Positions 1-6,453 of a stretch of 10,588 nucleotides of DNA are shown here, piece by piece. The notes beneath the pieces were generated by a model, which saw only the letters and a list, made by a program, of their open reading frames with translations, made no database searches and was not told the DNA's origin. Positions within the stretch are counted from its first letter, which is position 1, and each line of letters begins with the position of its first letter. Both the position numbers and the translations under genes were made by a program. Origin of the DNA: Rhodospirillaceae bacterium (GTDB taxonomy: Bacteria; Pseudomonadota; Alphaproteobacteria; Rhodospirillales; Magnetovibrionaceae); the NCBI GenBank assembly GCA_029881835.1, contig JAOULV010000028.1, forward strand, positions 1-10,588, given 5' to 3'.

Positions 1-1
1 A

Positions 2-496
2 GAATTCAAGGATATTAAAATAAACATCTGGCTGGCGTGGGGATTTTTTGTTGTTGGTCTTGGTGGCGTTGTTTATGGCGCCGATCTTTTGGTGCATAGC
101 GGTTCTGAGATAGCGCGCAATTTGGGTGTTTCCGAAGAAGTTATCGGCCTGACCGTAATTGCTATCGGCACATCGCTGCCCGAACTTGCCGCATCCGTGG
201 TTGCGGCAATTAGGGGCCATACGGACGTAGCGGTTGGCAATGTTGTTGGTTCCAACCTGTTTAATATATTGCTTGTCGGCGGCGGTGTTGCCGCGGTTCA
301 TCCGCTGGATGTGCCGGAACAAATACAGCGTTTTGATATATGGATAATGCTGGCGGCAACAATAATGCTATTTGCCTATCTTGTTTTGGGCAGACGTTTC
401 CGCCGTCGCGAAGGTGCTTTGCTGTTAGGAATCTATGGCGGTTATGTGGCGATTCAGGTGCATGGGGTATCTAATTTTTATCAGTGGTTGCCTTAA
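2..496 (+). CDS. Na+/Ca2+ exchanger family protein (CaCA), C-terminal half
   Basis: The reading frame is open from the first bases of the window, so the true start lies upstream; 164 residues remain and family members usually have about 300-350. The visible part carries the second alpha repeat of the CaCA family: GTSLPELAASV followed closely by GNVVGSNLFNIL, at about residues 55-95. The Glu of the PEL motif and the Asn of GSN are the ion-binding positions of this family. Further hydrophobic segments at about residues 8-28, 110-130 and 135-150 fit an inner-membrane protein. The expected role is Na+- or H+-coupled export of Ca2+, of the YrbG/CaxA type. A TTG at 89 could be read as a start but falls inside a membrane segment and is not credible. 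The next gene starts 72 bases downstream with no clear terminator between. The family call is firm; the transported ion is inferred from the family. Confidence 0.9.
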   Translation, partial: EFKDIKINIWLAWGFFVVGLGGVVYGADLLVHSGSEIARNLGVSEEVIGLTVIAIGTSLPELAASVVAAIRGHTDVAVGNVVGSNLFNILLVGGGVAAVHPLDVPEQIQRFDIWIMLAATIMLFAYLVLGRRFRRREGALLLGIYGGYVAIQVHGVSNFYQWLP

Positions 497-568
497 AAAA
501 TAACAATTATTCCTATGCTTAGGCGTCTTTGACTTGCAACAAACGTCACCATCCATCATTCTTTGACC

Positions 569-1339
569 ATGAACAACACTGCCCAGCCAAATGTATTAAT
601 TACAGGTGCCGCCCACCGGATCGGTCGCGCCATAGCGACCGACCTTGCGGCAAACGGCTATGGTGTTGCGGTCCATTATAACAATTCCGAAAGTGGCGCC
701 AATGATCTGGTCGCAACCATAACCAATTCCGGTGGTCGGGCAATCGCGCTAAAAGCAAACCTTGCCAACGAGGATGAGGTAAAATCAATCATCCCGGCCG
801 CCACCAAGGCCCTTGGTCCGCTTACGTTGCTAATTAACAACGCATCAATGTTTGAAAACGATACCGTTGATGATGCCACGCGCGCTAGCTGGGATATGCA
901 CATGGATGTCAACCTGCGCGCACCGTTTGTTCTTTCGCAGGATTTCCAAAAGCAAATGCCCAATGGTCTGGAGGGCAATATAATAAATATTCTTGACCAA
1001 CGGGTCTGGAACCTGACCCCTTATTTTATGACCTATACCCTCAGCAAATCAGCCCTTTGGACCCTTACCCAAACTTTGGCGCTGGCGCTGGCGCCACAAA
1101 TAAGGGTCAACGGCATCGGTCCCGGCCCGACATTACAAAATGTCAGACAATCTGACGAAGATTTCGCCCGCCAATGGTCGGAAACCCCATTGGGGCGCAA
1201 GGTAATGCCGGACGAAATAGCCGATACGGTTAGATTTATTGTTCATTCCCCATCCATGACGGGCCAGATGATAGCCCTTGATTCCGGGCAACATCTTGGC
1301 TGGGCGCAGGGGTCGAATAAATTTCCGCCCAACGAATAA
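569..1339 (+). CDS. SDR oxidoreductase, pteridine reductase / FolM-like
   Basis: A 256-residue short-chain dehydrogenase/reductase. The N-terminal cofactor motif TGAAHRIG (residues 12-19) has Arg17 where pteridine reductases bind NADPH and pterin. NNAS (90-93) is the usual SDR structural motif. The active site is Asp143-x12-Tyr156-x3-Lys160. This Asp/Tyr/Lys spacing is the one known from Leishmania PTR1, whereas classical SDR enzymes have Ser at or near the Asp position. FolM and PTR1 reduce dihydropterins or dihydrofolate with NADPH in the cytoplasm. The next gene is dihydroneopterin aldolase, 63 bases downstream, which supports a pterin role. I chose ATG 569; an in-frame TTG at 563 is possible, and neither has a convincing ribosome binding site. 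A generic SDR of unknown substrate remains possible. Confidence 0.8.
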   Translation: MNNTAQPNVLITGAAHRIGRAIATDLAANGYGVAVHYNNSESGANDLVATITNSGGRAIALKANLANEDEVKSIIPAATKALGPLTLLINNASMFENDTVDDATRASWDMHMDVNLRAPFVLSQDFQKQMPNGLEGNIINILDQRVWNLTPYFMTYTLSKSALWTLTQTLALALAPQIRVNGIGPGPTLQNVRQSDEDFARQWSETPLGRKVMPDEIADTVRFIVHSPSMTGQMIALDSGQHLGWAQGSNKFPPNE

Positions 1340-1341
1340 CC

Positions 1342-1370
1342 TTGCTAGTCGTGGTTTAGAACAATAGAAA
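1342..1370 (+). promoter_or_regulatory. candidate sigma70-type promoter for folB
   Basis: TTGCTA (1342-1347) and TAGAAA (1365-1370) match the -35 and -10 consensus at four of six positions each and are 17 bases apart. Transcription would start near 1377, shortly before the folB ribosome binding site GGAGA at 1390-1394, which sits eight bases before the ATG. Two 4/6 matches can arise by chance in AT-rich DNA, so this is tentative; folB may also be read through from the SDR gene. Confidence 0.3.
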
Positions 1371-1402
1371 TATGCGCTTTTTAAGTTTTGGAGAAAAAAT
1401 AA

Positions 1403-1822
1403 ATGACCGGACCTACAGTCAAACTGGTGCCCACACCGTCAATTGCCGATGCGCGCGCCGGCATAAGGCATGTGTTTGTCCGTGATCTTGAGCTGATGAG
1501 CTCAATCGGGGTCCATGACAATGAGCGCAAGGCCGCCCAAAGGGTTCGTATAAACCTTGATTTGGCCGTGTTTGAGGGCGAAAAGGCTCTGGGCGATGAC
1601 CTAGAAAATGTGGTTTGCTACGAACAAATCACGGCTGCCGTCAGGGATGTATGCAGTGCCCGCCATATAAACCTGGTTGAAACCATGGCCGAGGAAATAT
1701 CGAGCGTTTGCCTAAAAAATCCTAAGGTGCGTTCGGTCTTGGTGCGGGTGGAAAAGCTTGACGTGTTTGCCGACGTATCAAGCGTTGGCGTGGAAATAGA
1801 GCGCTTTAATCCGGAAGTATAA
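1403..1822 (+). CDS. folB: dihydroneopterin aldolase
   Basis: A 139-residue protein with a complete FolB domain from about residue 21. FolB cleaves 7,8-dihydroneopterin to 6-hydroxymethyl-7,8-dihydropterin and glycolaldehyde in the cytoplasm, and usually also epimerises the substrate; this is a step of folate synthesis. Visible motifs are IGVHDNER with the conserved Glu, VCYEQI with the conserved Tyr, LVETMAEEI with the pterin-binding Glu, and VRVEKLDVF with the conserved Lys. About 20 residues precede the domain, slightly more than the usual 115-125-residue total. The start at ATG 1403 is supported by GGAGA at 1390-1394. The gene follows the pteridine-reductase-like SDR gene, so the two likely work on pterins together. 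No folK is seen next to it. Confidence 0.93.
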   Translation: MTGPTVKLVPTPSIADARAGIRHVFVRDLELMSSIGVHDNERKAAQRVRINLDLAVFEGEKALGDDLENVVCYEQITAAVRDVCSARHINLVETMAEEISSVCLKNPKVRSVLVRVEKLDVFADVSSVGVEIERFNPEV

Positions 1823-1837
1823 TTTAAAGAATATATC

Positions 1838-1907
1838 AGAACCCATTGTTTTATAAGGAACTACCGCCAAGCCCCAACATGGGGGATAGTTTTACACAGG
1901 TTCTTTT
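1838..1907 (+). terminator. nested stem structure downstream of folB, terminator-like
   Basis: Three nested complementary arms can be read directly. AGAACC (1838-1843) pairs with GGTTCT (1899-1904). GGAACTA (1857-1863) pairs with TAGTTTT (1887-1893) using five Watson-Crick and two G-U pairs. CCCC (1872-1875) pairs with GGGG (1881-1884) around the five-base loop AACAT. The last arm runs into a T-rich tail at 1901-1907, and folB ends only 15 bases before the first arm. This could be an imperfect intrinsic terminator or a small structured RNA. The interior loops are large, so the fold is uncertain. Confidence 0.3.
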
Positions 1908-2024
1908 GTCCAATGCATTCCAATGGTTGCAATTTATCCGGTGCCTATTTCGCATCCGTAACGGTTAATATAATCAATTTTATCTAATGTTTTCATTAAG
2001 TTGGGTTAGTGCTTAATTTTTGTG

Positions 2025-2110
2025 CAATCCACAAGATTCCAAGCCCGCCATAGAGAGTTTCTGTTGGGGCCGCAATTATCAACATGTTTATCCACACGTT
2101 TGGTGGATAG
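2025..2110. promoter_or_regulatory. cluster of DnaA-box-like sites
   Basis: A perfect DnaA box TTATCCACA lies at 2088-2096. TTATCAACA at 2076-2084 matches at eight of nine positions, and CAATCCACA at 2025-2033 at seven. On the other strand CTATCCACC (2102-2110) matches at seven. The perfect box and the minus-strand site form an exact seven-base inverted repeat, TATCCAC (2089-2095) and GTGGATA (2103-2109), around a seven-base centre. An AT-rich block lies just upstream. DnaA binding is inferred from the consensus only. Confidence 0.4.
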
Positions 2111-2228
2111 TTAACAAGCACCCATTGAAAGCAAATACCCCAATTCCTATACCCCGATGCACTCGGTTTATTGGTCGCACAAGGGTTGGGGCTTGCGGTT
2201 GGGGTGGCGATGGGCTTTCATCTGGAAT

Positions 2229-4247
2229 ATGGCTGAAAAATCATCAAAATTAGGCACTAATCCAGCTTCTTTCGCTTCTGGCAAAAAACACGAGCAAGGA
2301 CGTGAGCTAATCGCGTCCCTTGCCCGAAATCTGCCGTCAGGGCCCGGCGTTTATCGCATGATAGGCAGCGAAGCCCCGGGCGTGGGCAGTAGCGCCGCAG
2401 GCCTGGTTTTGTATGTGGGCAAGGCCAAAAACCTAAAAAAACGGGTTTTGAGCTACACCAATCAGGGAAAGCTAAGCCCGCGCATCCAACGCATGGTCTG
2501 TGAAACCAGAGGCATGGAATTTGTCACCACCCACACCGAAGCAGAAGCATTGTTGCTGGAAGCCAATCTAATCAAGAAGCTAAGACCGCGTTACAACATA
2601 CTTTTGCGCGACGATAAATCGTTCCCGGAAATCGCGGTTGAAAAAACCCATGATTTTCCCCGGGTTATAAAGCACCGCGGCGTACGCAATGCCAATTGTA
2701 GCTATTTTGGCCCGTTTGCTTCGACCTGGGCGGTAAATGAAACCATCACCACCTTGCAGCGGGCATTTTTGTTAAGAACATGTTCCGATGCGGTTTATTC
2801 ATCGCGCACACGCCCTTGTTTGCTTTATCAGATAAAACGTTGCTCCGGCCCGTGCGTCGGCAAAATCAGCAAACGTGATTATTCGTTGTTGGTGGGTCAA
2901 GCCACGGAATTTCTCAAAGGAAAAAGTCGGAAAATTCAAAAATCATTGGCAGATGAAATGCAAAAAGCCAGTGATGCCCAAAAATTTGAACAGGCCGCGC
3001 AATTTCGTGACCGGATAAAGGCGCTTACCCGAATACAGGGCCATCAAGACATAAACCCCGGAACCGTGGTTGATGCAGATGTTGTGGCCATTCATCAAGA
3101 AGATGGCAAAGACGGTAGTGAACAAAGTGGCCGTGGTGCCAAGGCATGCGTGCAGGTATTTTTTTTCCGCGGTGGGCGAAATTTTGGTAACCGGGCGTTT
3201 TATCCGGCCCACACCGCAGGCGAAACCCCGGCCGCAGTATTAGAAGCGTTTATGGGGCAGTTTTATTCAACCCATACCCCGCCCCCTGAAATATTGTTAA
3301 GCCATAATCTGGCCAGCGGTGATGCGGCAAAGGTAATGGCTAGCGCATTAAGCGAACGGGCCGAAAAAAAAGTTACAATAAAGGTTCCATCGCGCGGTGA
3401 CCGTGCCCGCTTGGTCGCCCATGCTTTAGAAAATGCCCGTGGCGCGTTAGCGCGCAAAAAATCTGAAAACGAAACCCATGAACAACTGTTGGCGGCTTTG
3501 GCGCAAACATTGGGTATAGACCAGCCCCTTGAACGGATAGAGGTTTATGACAATTCCCATGTTTCTGGCACCAACCAAGTTGGGGTGATGATAGTTACCG
3601 GCCCAGAAGGTTTTGTCCGTGGGGCGTATCGCAAATTCAACATAAAAGGCGCCATCCAGCCGGGCGATGATTATGCCATGATGCGCGAGGTATTAAGCCG
3701 AAGGTTTACCCGGGCGATGAAAGGCCAGCAAGCGCTTGAGGGTGCTTTAAGCAAAGAAAAAGAAAAAAACTGGGGCGGGTTAAAAAATTGGGATATGCCG
3801 GATTTGGTGGTAATTGATGGCGGCAAGGGCCAACTAGGGGTGGCGATGGATGTTTTCGCCGATTTAGGGATTGGCGGGGTAGCACTTTCAGCCATATCCA
3901 AAGGCCCGGAACGAAACGCCGGGCGTGAGCAAATTCATATGCCGGGTAAATCAAAACCACTGATTTTAGATGAGCGTGACCCGGTTTTGTATTTTTTACA
4001 GCGCATCAGGGACGAGGCACATCGTTTCGCCATCGGTAGCCACCGGAAAAAAAGATCCAAATCCTTAACCCGCTCGGGGATTGATGATATACCCGGTGTC
4101 GGGCCGGGGCGAAAAAAGGCGCTGTTGCAGCACTTTGGATCATCAAGCGGGATAAAGGAAGCGGGTTTAAGCGACCTTGAAGGCGTGAAGGGCATATCCA
4201 GCTCCACCGCAAAGCGCATTTATGACTGGTTTCATCAAGATAATTAA
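2229..4247 (+). CDS. uvrC: UvrABC excinuclease subunit C
   Basis: This 672-residue protein is UvrC, which makes both incisions around DNA lesions marked by UvrA and UvrB. The GIY-YIG nuclease domain appears as GVY (40-42) and YVG (62-64), with KKRVLSY holding the conserved Arg72 and EANLIKK holding Glu111. The UVR domain that contacts UvrB spans about 236-271. The RNase H-like nuclease shows EVYDNSHVSG (Asp441) and DLVVIDGGKGQL (Asp530), then DEAHRFAIGSHR with the conserved His residues. Helix-hairpin-helix DNA-binding motifs fill about 618-670. I prefer ATG 2229 (MAEKSS): the longer frame from 2157 adds 24 Trp-rich residues unlike any UvrC N-terminus. The loop between GVY and YVG is 19 residues, about nine longer than usual, and the linker near 291-306 is also enlarged. 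It ends directly against an ATG in the pgsA frame (TAAATG). Confidence 0.97.
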   Translation: MAEKSSKLGTNPASFASGKKHEQGRELIASLARNLPSGPGVYRMIGSEAPGVGSSAAGLVLYVGKAKNLKKRVLSYTNQGKLSPRIQRMVCETRGMEFVTTHTEAEALLLEANLIKKLRPRYNILLRDDKSFPEIAVEKTHDFPRVIKHRGVRNANCSYFGPFASTWAVNETITTLQRAFLLRTCSDAVYSSRTRPCLLYQIKRCSGPCVGKISKRDYSLLVGQATEFLKGKSRKIQKSLADEMQKASDAQKFEQAAQFRDRIKALTRIQGHQDINPGTVVDADVVAIHQEDGKDGSEQSGRGAKACVQVFFFRGGRNFGNRAFYPAHTAGETPAAVLEAFMGQFYSTHTPPPEILLSHNLASGDAAKVMASALSERAEKKVTIKVPSRGDRARLVAHALENARGALARKKSENETHEQLLAALAQTLGIDQPLERIEVYDNSHVSGTNQVGVMIVTGPEGFVRGAYRKFNIKGAIQPGDDYAMMREVLSRRFTRAMKGQQALEGALSKEKEKNWGGLKNWDMPDLVVIDGGKGQLGVAMDVFADLGIGGVALSAISKGPERNAGREQIHMPGKSKPLILDERDPVLYFLQRIRDEAHRFAIGSHRKKRSKSLTRSGIDDIPGVGPGRKKALLQHFGSSSGIKEAGLSDLEGVKGISSSTAKRIYDWFHQDN

Positions 4248-4313
4248 ATGGCTAGAATGGCCATCTGTTGTATTATCAATAACAAGATTTATTTTTCCCC
4301 GGACACAAACATC

Positions 4314-4919
4314 ATGGTTTTAAACCTTCCCAATATACTTACCGTTTCGCGCATAGTTGCTATTCCAATTGTGCTGATATTCATACTTATTGGCGGTGCA
4401 TTTGGTAATTGGCTGGCCTTTATTTTTTATACTTACGCCTGCATAACCGATTTTTTTGACGGTTATCTGGCTCGTGCCTGGCACCAGCAATCTGCCTTTG
4501 GCCGTTTTCTTGACCCCATTGCCGATAAGCTTTTGGTCGCCGGGGTTTTATTTATGTTGGTCGGGGTTGAAACAATTTCTGGCGCGGTAATTTTTCCGGC
4601 GGCGATAATATTGTGTCGGGAAATATTGGTTTCGGGCTTGCGTGAATTTTTAGCCGAAGCCCGGGTCGGTATGCCGGTAAGCCTTTTGGCAAAATGGAAA
4701 ACCACAATTCAGATGTTGGCGCTTGGATTTTTGATTGTCGGTTCGGCTGGGCCGGATTTCGGTTTTGCCACCACAACCGAAATAGGTATTTACGGCCTGT
4801 GGGCGGCGGCGCTGATAACGCTGGTAACCGGCTATGATTATTTGCGTGCAGGGCTTGAGCACATTTCAAAAACTGATGGCGAAGCAGGCTCAAACAACGG
4901 CCCTGACTTTAAATCATAA
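4314..4919 (+). CDS. pgsA: CDP-diacylglycerol-glycerol-3-phosphate 3-phosphatidyltransferase
   Basis: PgsA is an inner-membrane enzyme that makes phosphatidylglycerophosphate from CDP-diacylglycerol and glycerol 3-phosphate, the committed step to phosphatidylglycerol and cardiolipin. The 201-residue protein begins with the typical NLPNILTVSRI and carries the complete CDP-alcohol phosphatidyltransferase motif: Asp46, Asp49-Gly50, Ala53-Arg54, Gly63, Asp67 and Asp71, with the standard spacing. Several hydrophobic segments (about 14-36, 73-100, 132-145, 157-175) fit membrane helices. I chose ATG 4314 because it places the family N-terminus correctly. The frame is open back to ATG 4248, directly after the uvrC stop, which would add 22 residues including two adjacent Cys. 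Ribosome binding sites are weak at either position. pgsA after uvrC is the usual alphaproteobacterial order. Confidence 0.95.
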   Translation: MVLNLPNILTVSRIVAIPIVLIFILIGGAFGNWLAFIFYTYACITDFFDGYLARAWHQQSAFGRFLDPIADKLLVAGVLFMLVGVETISGAVIFPAAIILCREILVSGLREFLAEARVGMPVSLLAKWKTTIQMLALGFLIVGSAGPDFGFATTTEIGIYGLWAAALITLVTGYDYLRAGLEHISKTDGEAGSNNGPDFKS

Positions 4920-4924
4920 TAAAT

Positions 4925-6181
4925 ATGAACAGTTCTAGTGACGAATATATAAAAATATCGCCCGGCCTGATGTTGTTGGAAGATGCTTTGGCACGAATAA
5001 AATCAACCAGCAAAACCGTAGCGGGAACCGAAGAAATAAGTCTGGCCAACTGTCTTGGCCGCACATTGGGCGAAGATGTAATTTCAAAGGTAGATGTCCC
5101 GCCATATGATAATTCAGCCATGGATGGTTATGCGGTTTTTTCATCAGACCTTGTCAATCCGCCCGTGCGTTTAGCCGTAACCGGGCGAATTGCCGCCGGC
5201 CACCCGCTGGCCCGCGAAGCCCAGAAGGGTGAGGCGCTGCGTATTTTTACCGGTGCGCCGTTGCCGCCCGGGCCCGATGCCATAGTAATGCAGGAAAAAG
5301 TAAAACTTGATGGCGAGGTTGCAATTTTTTCCGAAACCGTAAAGCCCGGAACCAACCGCCGTTTGCAGGGCGAAAATATAAAATCTGGATCAACAATTTT
5401 ACACAAAGGGCAATTATTGCGCGCCCAAGAAATTGGCTTTGCCGCGGCGGTGGGGCTAAGCGCGCTCAAGGTTTATAAACCACTTCGGGTCGCGGTATTT
5501 TCCACCGGTGATGAAATTGTTGATAGTACGATCAAGAAACTTCCGCCCGGATGTATTTATGATGCCAACCGCCCGTTAATGGTTTCATTGTTGCAAGGTT
5601 TGGGTTGCGCCGTAACCGACCTTGGTATTTTGCAAGATGACGCCGGCACAATTAGTACGGCGTTAAAAAATGCAACAACCGACCACGACCTGATAATTAC
5701 ATCTGGCGGCGTTAGTGTTGGCGAAGAAGACCACGTAATAAATATTATAAAAGATTTAGGTTCACTTGATTTTTGGCGTTTGGCGGTAAAACCGGGCAAA
5801 CCCATTGCCTTTGGTAGCATCAACAATGCCGCTTTTATTGGCCTACCGGGAAACCCGGTATCGGCCATAGTAACGCTAATGATGCTGGCGCGACCGATGA
5901 TATTGCTTATGTCCGGGCGAGGTGATGTTGAGCTTAAGCGTTACCGCGCCGAAGCAGATTTTTCGCTTGAGCGCGATGACGGCAGGTTGGAATGGATGCG
6001 TGGAAACGTAAAAACCACCAGTGACGGGCGTGTGCTGGCAAGCGCTTTTCCGGCGCAGGGTTCGGGCATACTTGCATCTATGGTTGCCTCAAGCGGTTTT
6101 ATCGAAATACCCGCAGGTCGGGCGCGAATAAACAAAGGCGATATGCTTGATTTCATCCCTTTTAATGAGGCTTTCAAATGA
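4925..6181 (+). CDS. moeA: molybdopterin molybdenumtransferase
   Basis: MoeA catalyses insertion of molybdate into adenylylated molybdopterin, the final step of basic molybdenum cofactor synthesis, in the cytoplasm. The 418 residues match the usual length of about 400-420. Signatures in order are PPYDNSAMDGYAV (59-71), FTGAPLPPGPDAIVMQE (108-124), VFSTGDEIVD (191-200), YDANRP (212-217), SGGVSVGEEDHV (260-271), VKPGKPIAFG (288-297) and GLPGNPVSAIVTL (306-318). The MoCF/MPT-binding domain spans about 186-330 and the C-terminal beta domain about 336-415. It starts five bases after pgsA and its stop overlaps the moaD start by four bases (ATGA), indicating translational coupling. No clear Shine-Dalgarno sequence precedes ATG 4925, so translation may be coupled to pgsA too. 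Confidence 0.96.
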   Translation: MNSSSDEYIKISPGLMLLEDALARIKSTSKTVAGTEEISLANCLGRTLGEDVISKVDVPPYDNSAMDGYAVFSSDLVNPPVRLAVTGRIAAGHPLAREAQKGEALRIFTGAPLPPGPDAIVMQEKVKLDGEVAIFSETVKPGTNRRLQGENIKSGSTILHKGQLLRAQEIGFAAAVGLSALKVYKPLRVAVFSTGDEIVDSTIKKLPPGCIYDANRPLMVSLLQGLGCAVTDLGILQDDAGTISTALKNATTDHDLIITSGGVSVGEEDHVINIIKDLGSLDFWRLAVKPGKPIAFGSINNAAFIGLPGNPVSAIVTLMMLARPMILLMSGRGDVELKRYRAEADFSLERDDGRLEWMRGNVKTTSDGRVLASAFPAQGSGILASMVASSGFIEIPAGRARINKGDMLDFIPFNEAFK

Positions 6182-6429
6182 AGGTTCTTTATTTCGCGTG
6201 GCTAAAGGAAAAAACTTCTCTGGCGGAAGAAGACCTGCCCTTGCCATGTGGGGTCAGCACCGTTGCAGGGCTGATGGAATATCTTAAAAATCGCGGTGGC
6301 GGTTTTAGTGATGCCTTTGCCGATATCACAATGATTCGGGTTGCGGTTAACATGGAACACGTTCAGGTTTCGCACCCTTTAAGCGATAGCGACGAGGTTG
6401 CTTTTTTCCCGCCGGTAACCGGTGGCTAG
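6178..6429 (+). CDS. moaD: molybdopterin synthase sulfur carrier subunit
   Basis: MoaD is the small ubiquitin-fold subunit of molybdopterin synthase; its C-terminal Gly-Gly is adenylylated and turned into a thiocarboxylate that donates sulfur to precursor Z (cPMP). This 83-residue protein opens with MKVLYFAWLKE and ends with FFPPVTGG, the family's typical terminus with the essential di-glycine exactly at the C-terminus. Length is normal. The start overlaps the moeA stop by four bases, and moaE, its partner subunit, follows 24 bases later. It is not a ThiS or other sulfur carrier, judging from the neighbours and the VAFFPPVTGG ending. Confidence 0.95.
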   Translation: MKVLYFAWLKEKTSLAEEDLPLPCGVSTVAGLMEYLKNRGGGFSDAFADITMIRVAVNMEHVQVSHPLSDSDEVAFFPPVTGG

Positions 6430-6453
6430 GGTCAATTTATAGGATCAATTTAA

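Larger units (their letters stand above)
1823..2228. other. gene-free stretch between folB and uvrC
   Basis: This 406-base region holds no convincing gene. In order it contains nested inverted repeats (1838-1904) ending in a T-rich tract; two direct copies of CCAATG ten bases apart (1910-1915 and 1920-1925); a block at 1963-2000 with only 7 G/C in 38 bases, including a perfect TATAAT at 1969-1974 without a matching -35 element; a group of DnaA-box-like sites (2025-2110); and a G-rich tract (2183-2214) just before uvrC. A frame opening at 2020 and a 24-codon upstream extension of uvrC from ATG 2157 cross it. Both have odd Trp/Cys/Gly-rich translations and look non-coding. Confidence 0.7.

Noticed and set aside
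529..559. A promoter TTGACT...CATCAT before the SDR gene
   Set aside because: The -35 match is fair, but the best -10 is only four of six at a 19-base spacing and lies about ten bases before the ATG, so it would require a leaderless message.
1839..1861. Two GAAC elements upstream of uvrC, considered as an alphaproteobacterial SOS (LexA) box
   Set aside because: The known site is GTTC-N7-GTTC (or GAAC-N7-GAAC). Here the two GAAC copies are 15 bases apart, so the spacing does not fit.
1963..2110. A chromosomal replication origin
   Set aside because: DnaA-like boxes and an AT-rich block are present, but only one box is perfect, and neighbours typical of alphaproteobacterial origins (hemE, parAB, dnaA) are absent. 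Without GC skew data this cannot be claimed.
2020..2253. A 77-codon frame upstream of and overlapping uvrC
   Set aside because: It opens at a TTG without a ribosome binding site, has Cys/Trp-rich composition with no recognisable domain, and overlaps the uvrC start.
3935..4219. A 94-codon minus-strand frame inside uvrC
   Set aside because: It lies wholly antisense to the conserved RNase H-like and helix-hairpin-helix regions of UvrC, and shows no family features of its own.
4552..4893. A 113-codon minus-strand frame inside pgsA
   Set aside because: Antisense to conserved PgsA sequence, Pro/Arg/Lys-rich composition typical of an out-of-frame reading, no motif.
5128..5469. A 113-codon minus-strand frame inside moeA
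   Set aside because: Antisense to the highly conserved MoeA N-terminal half; no independent evidence of coding.
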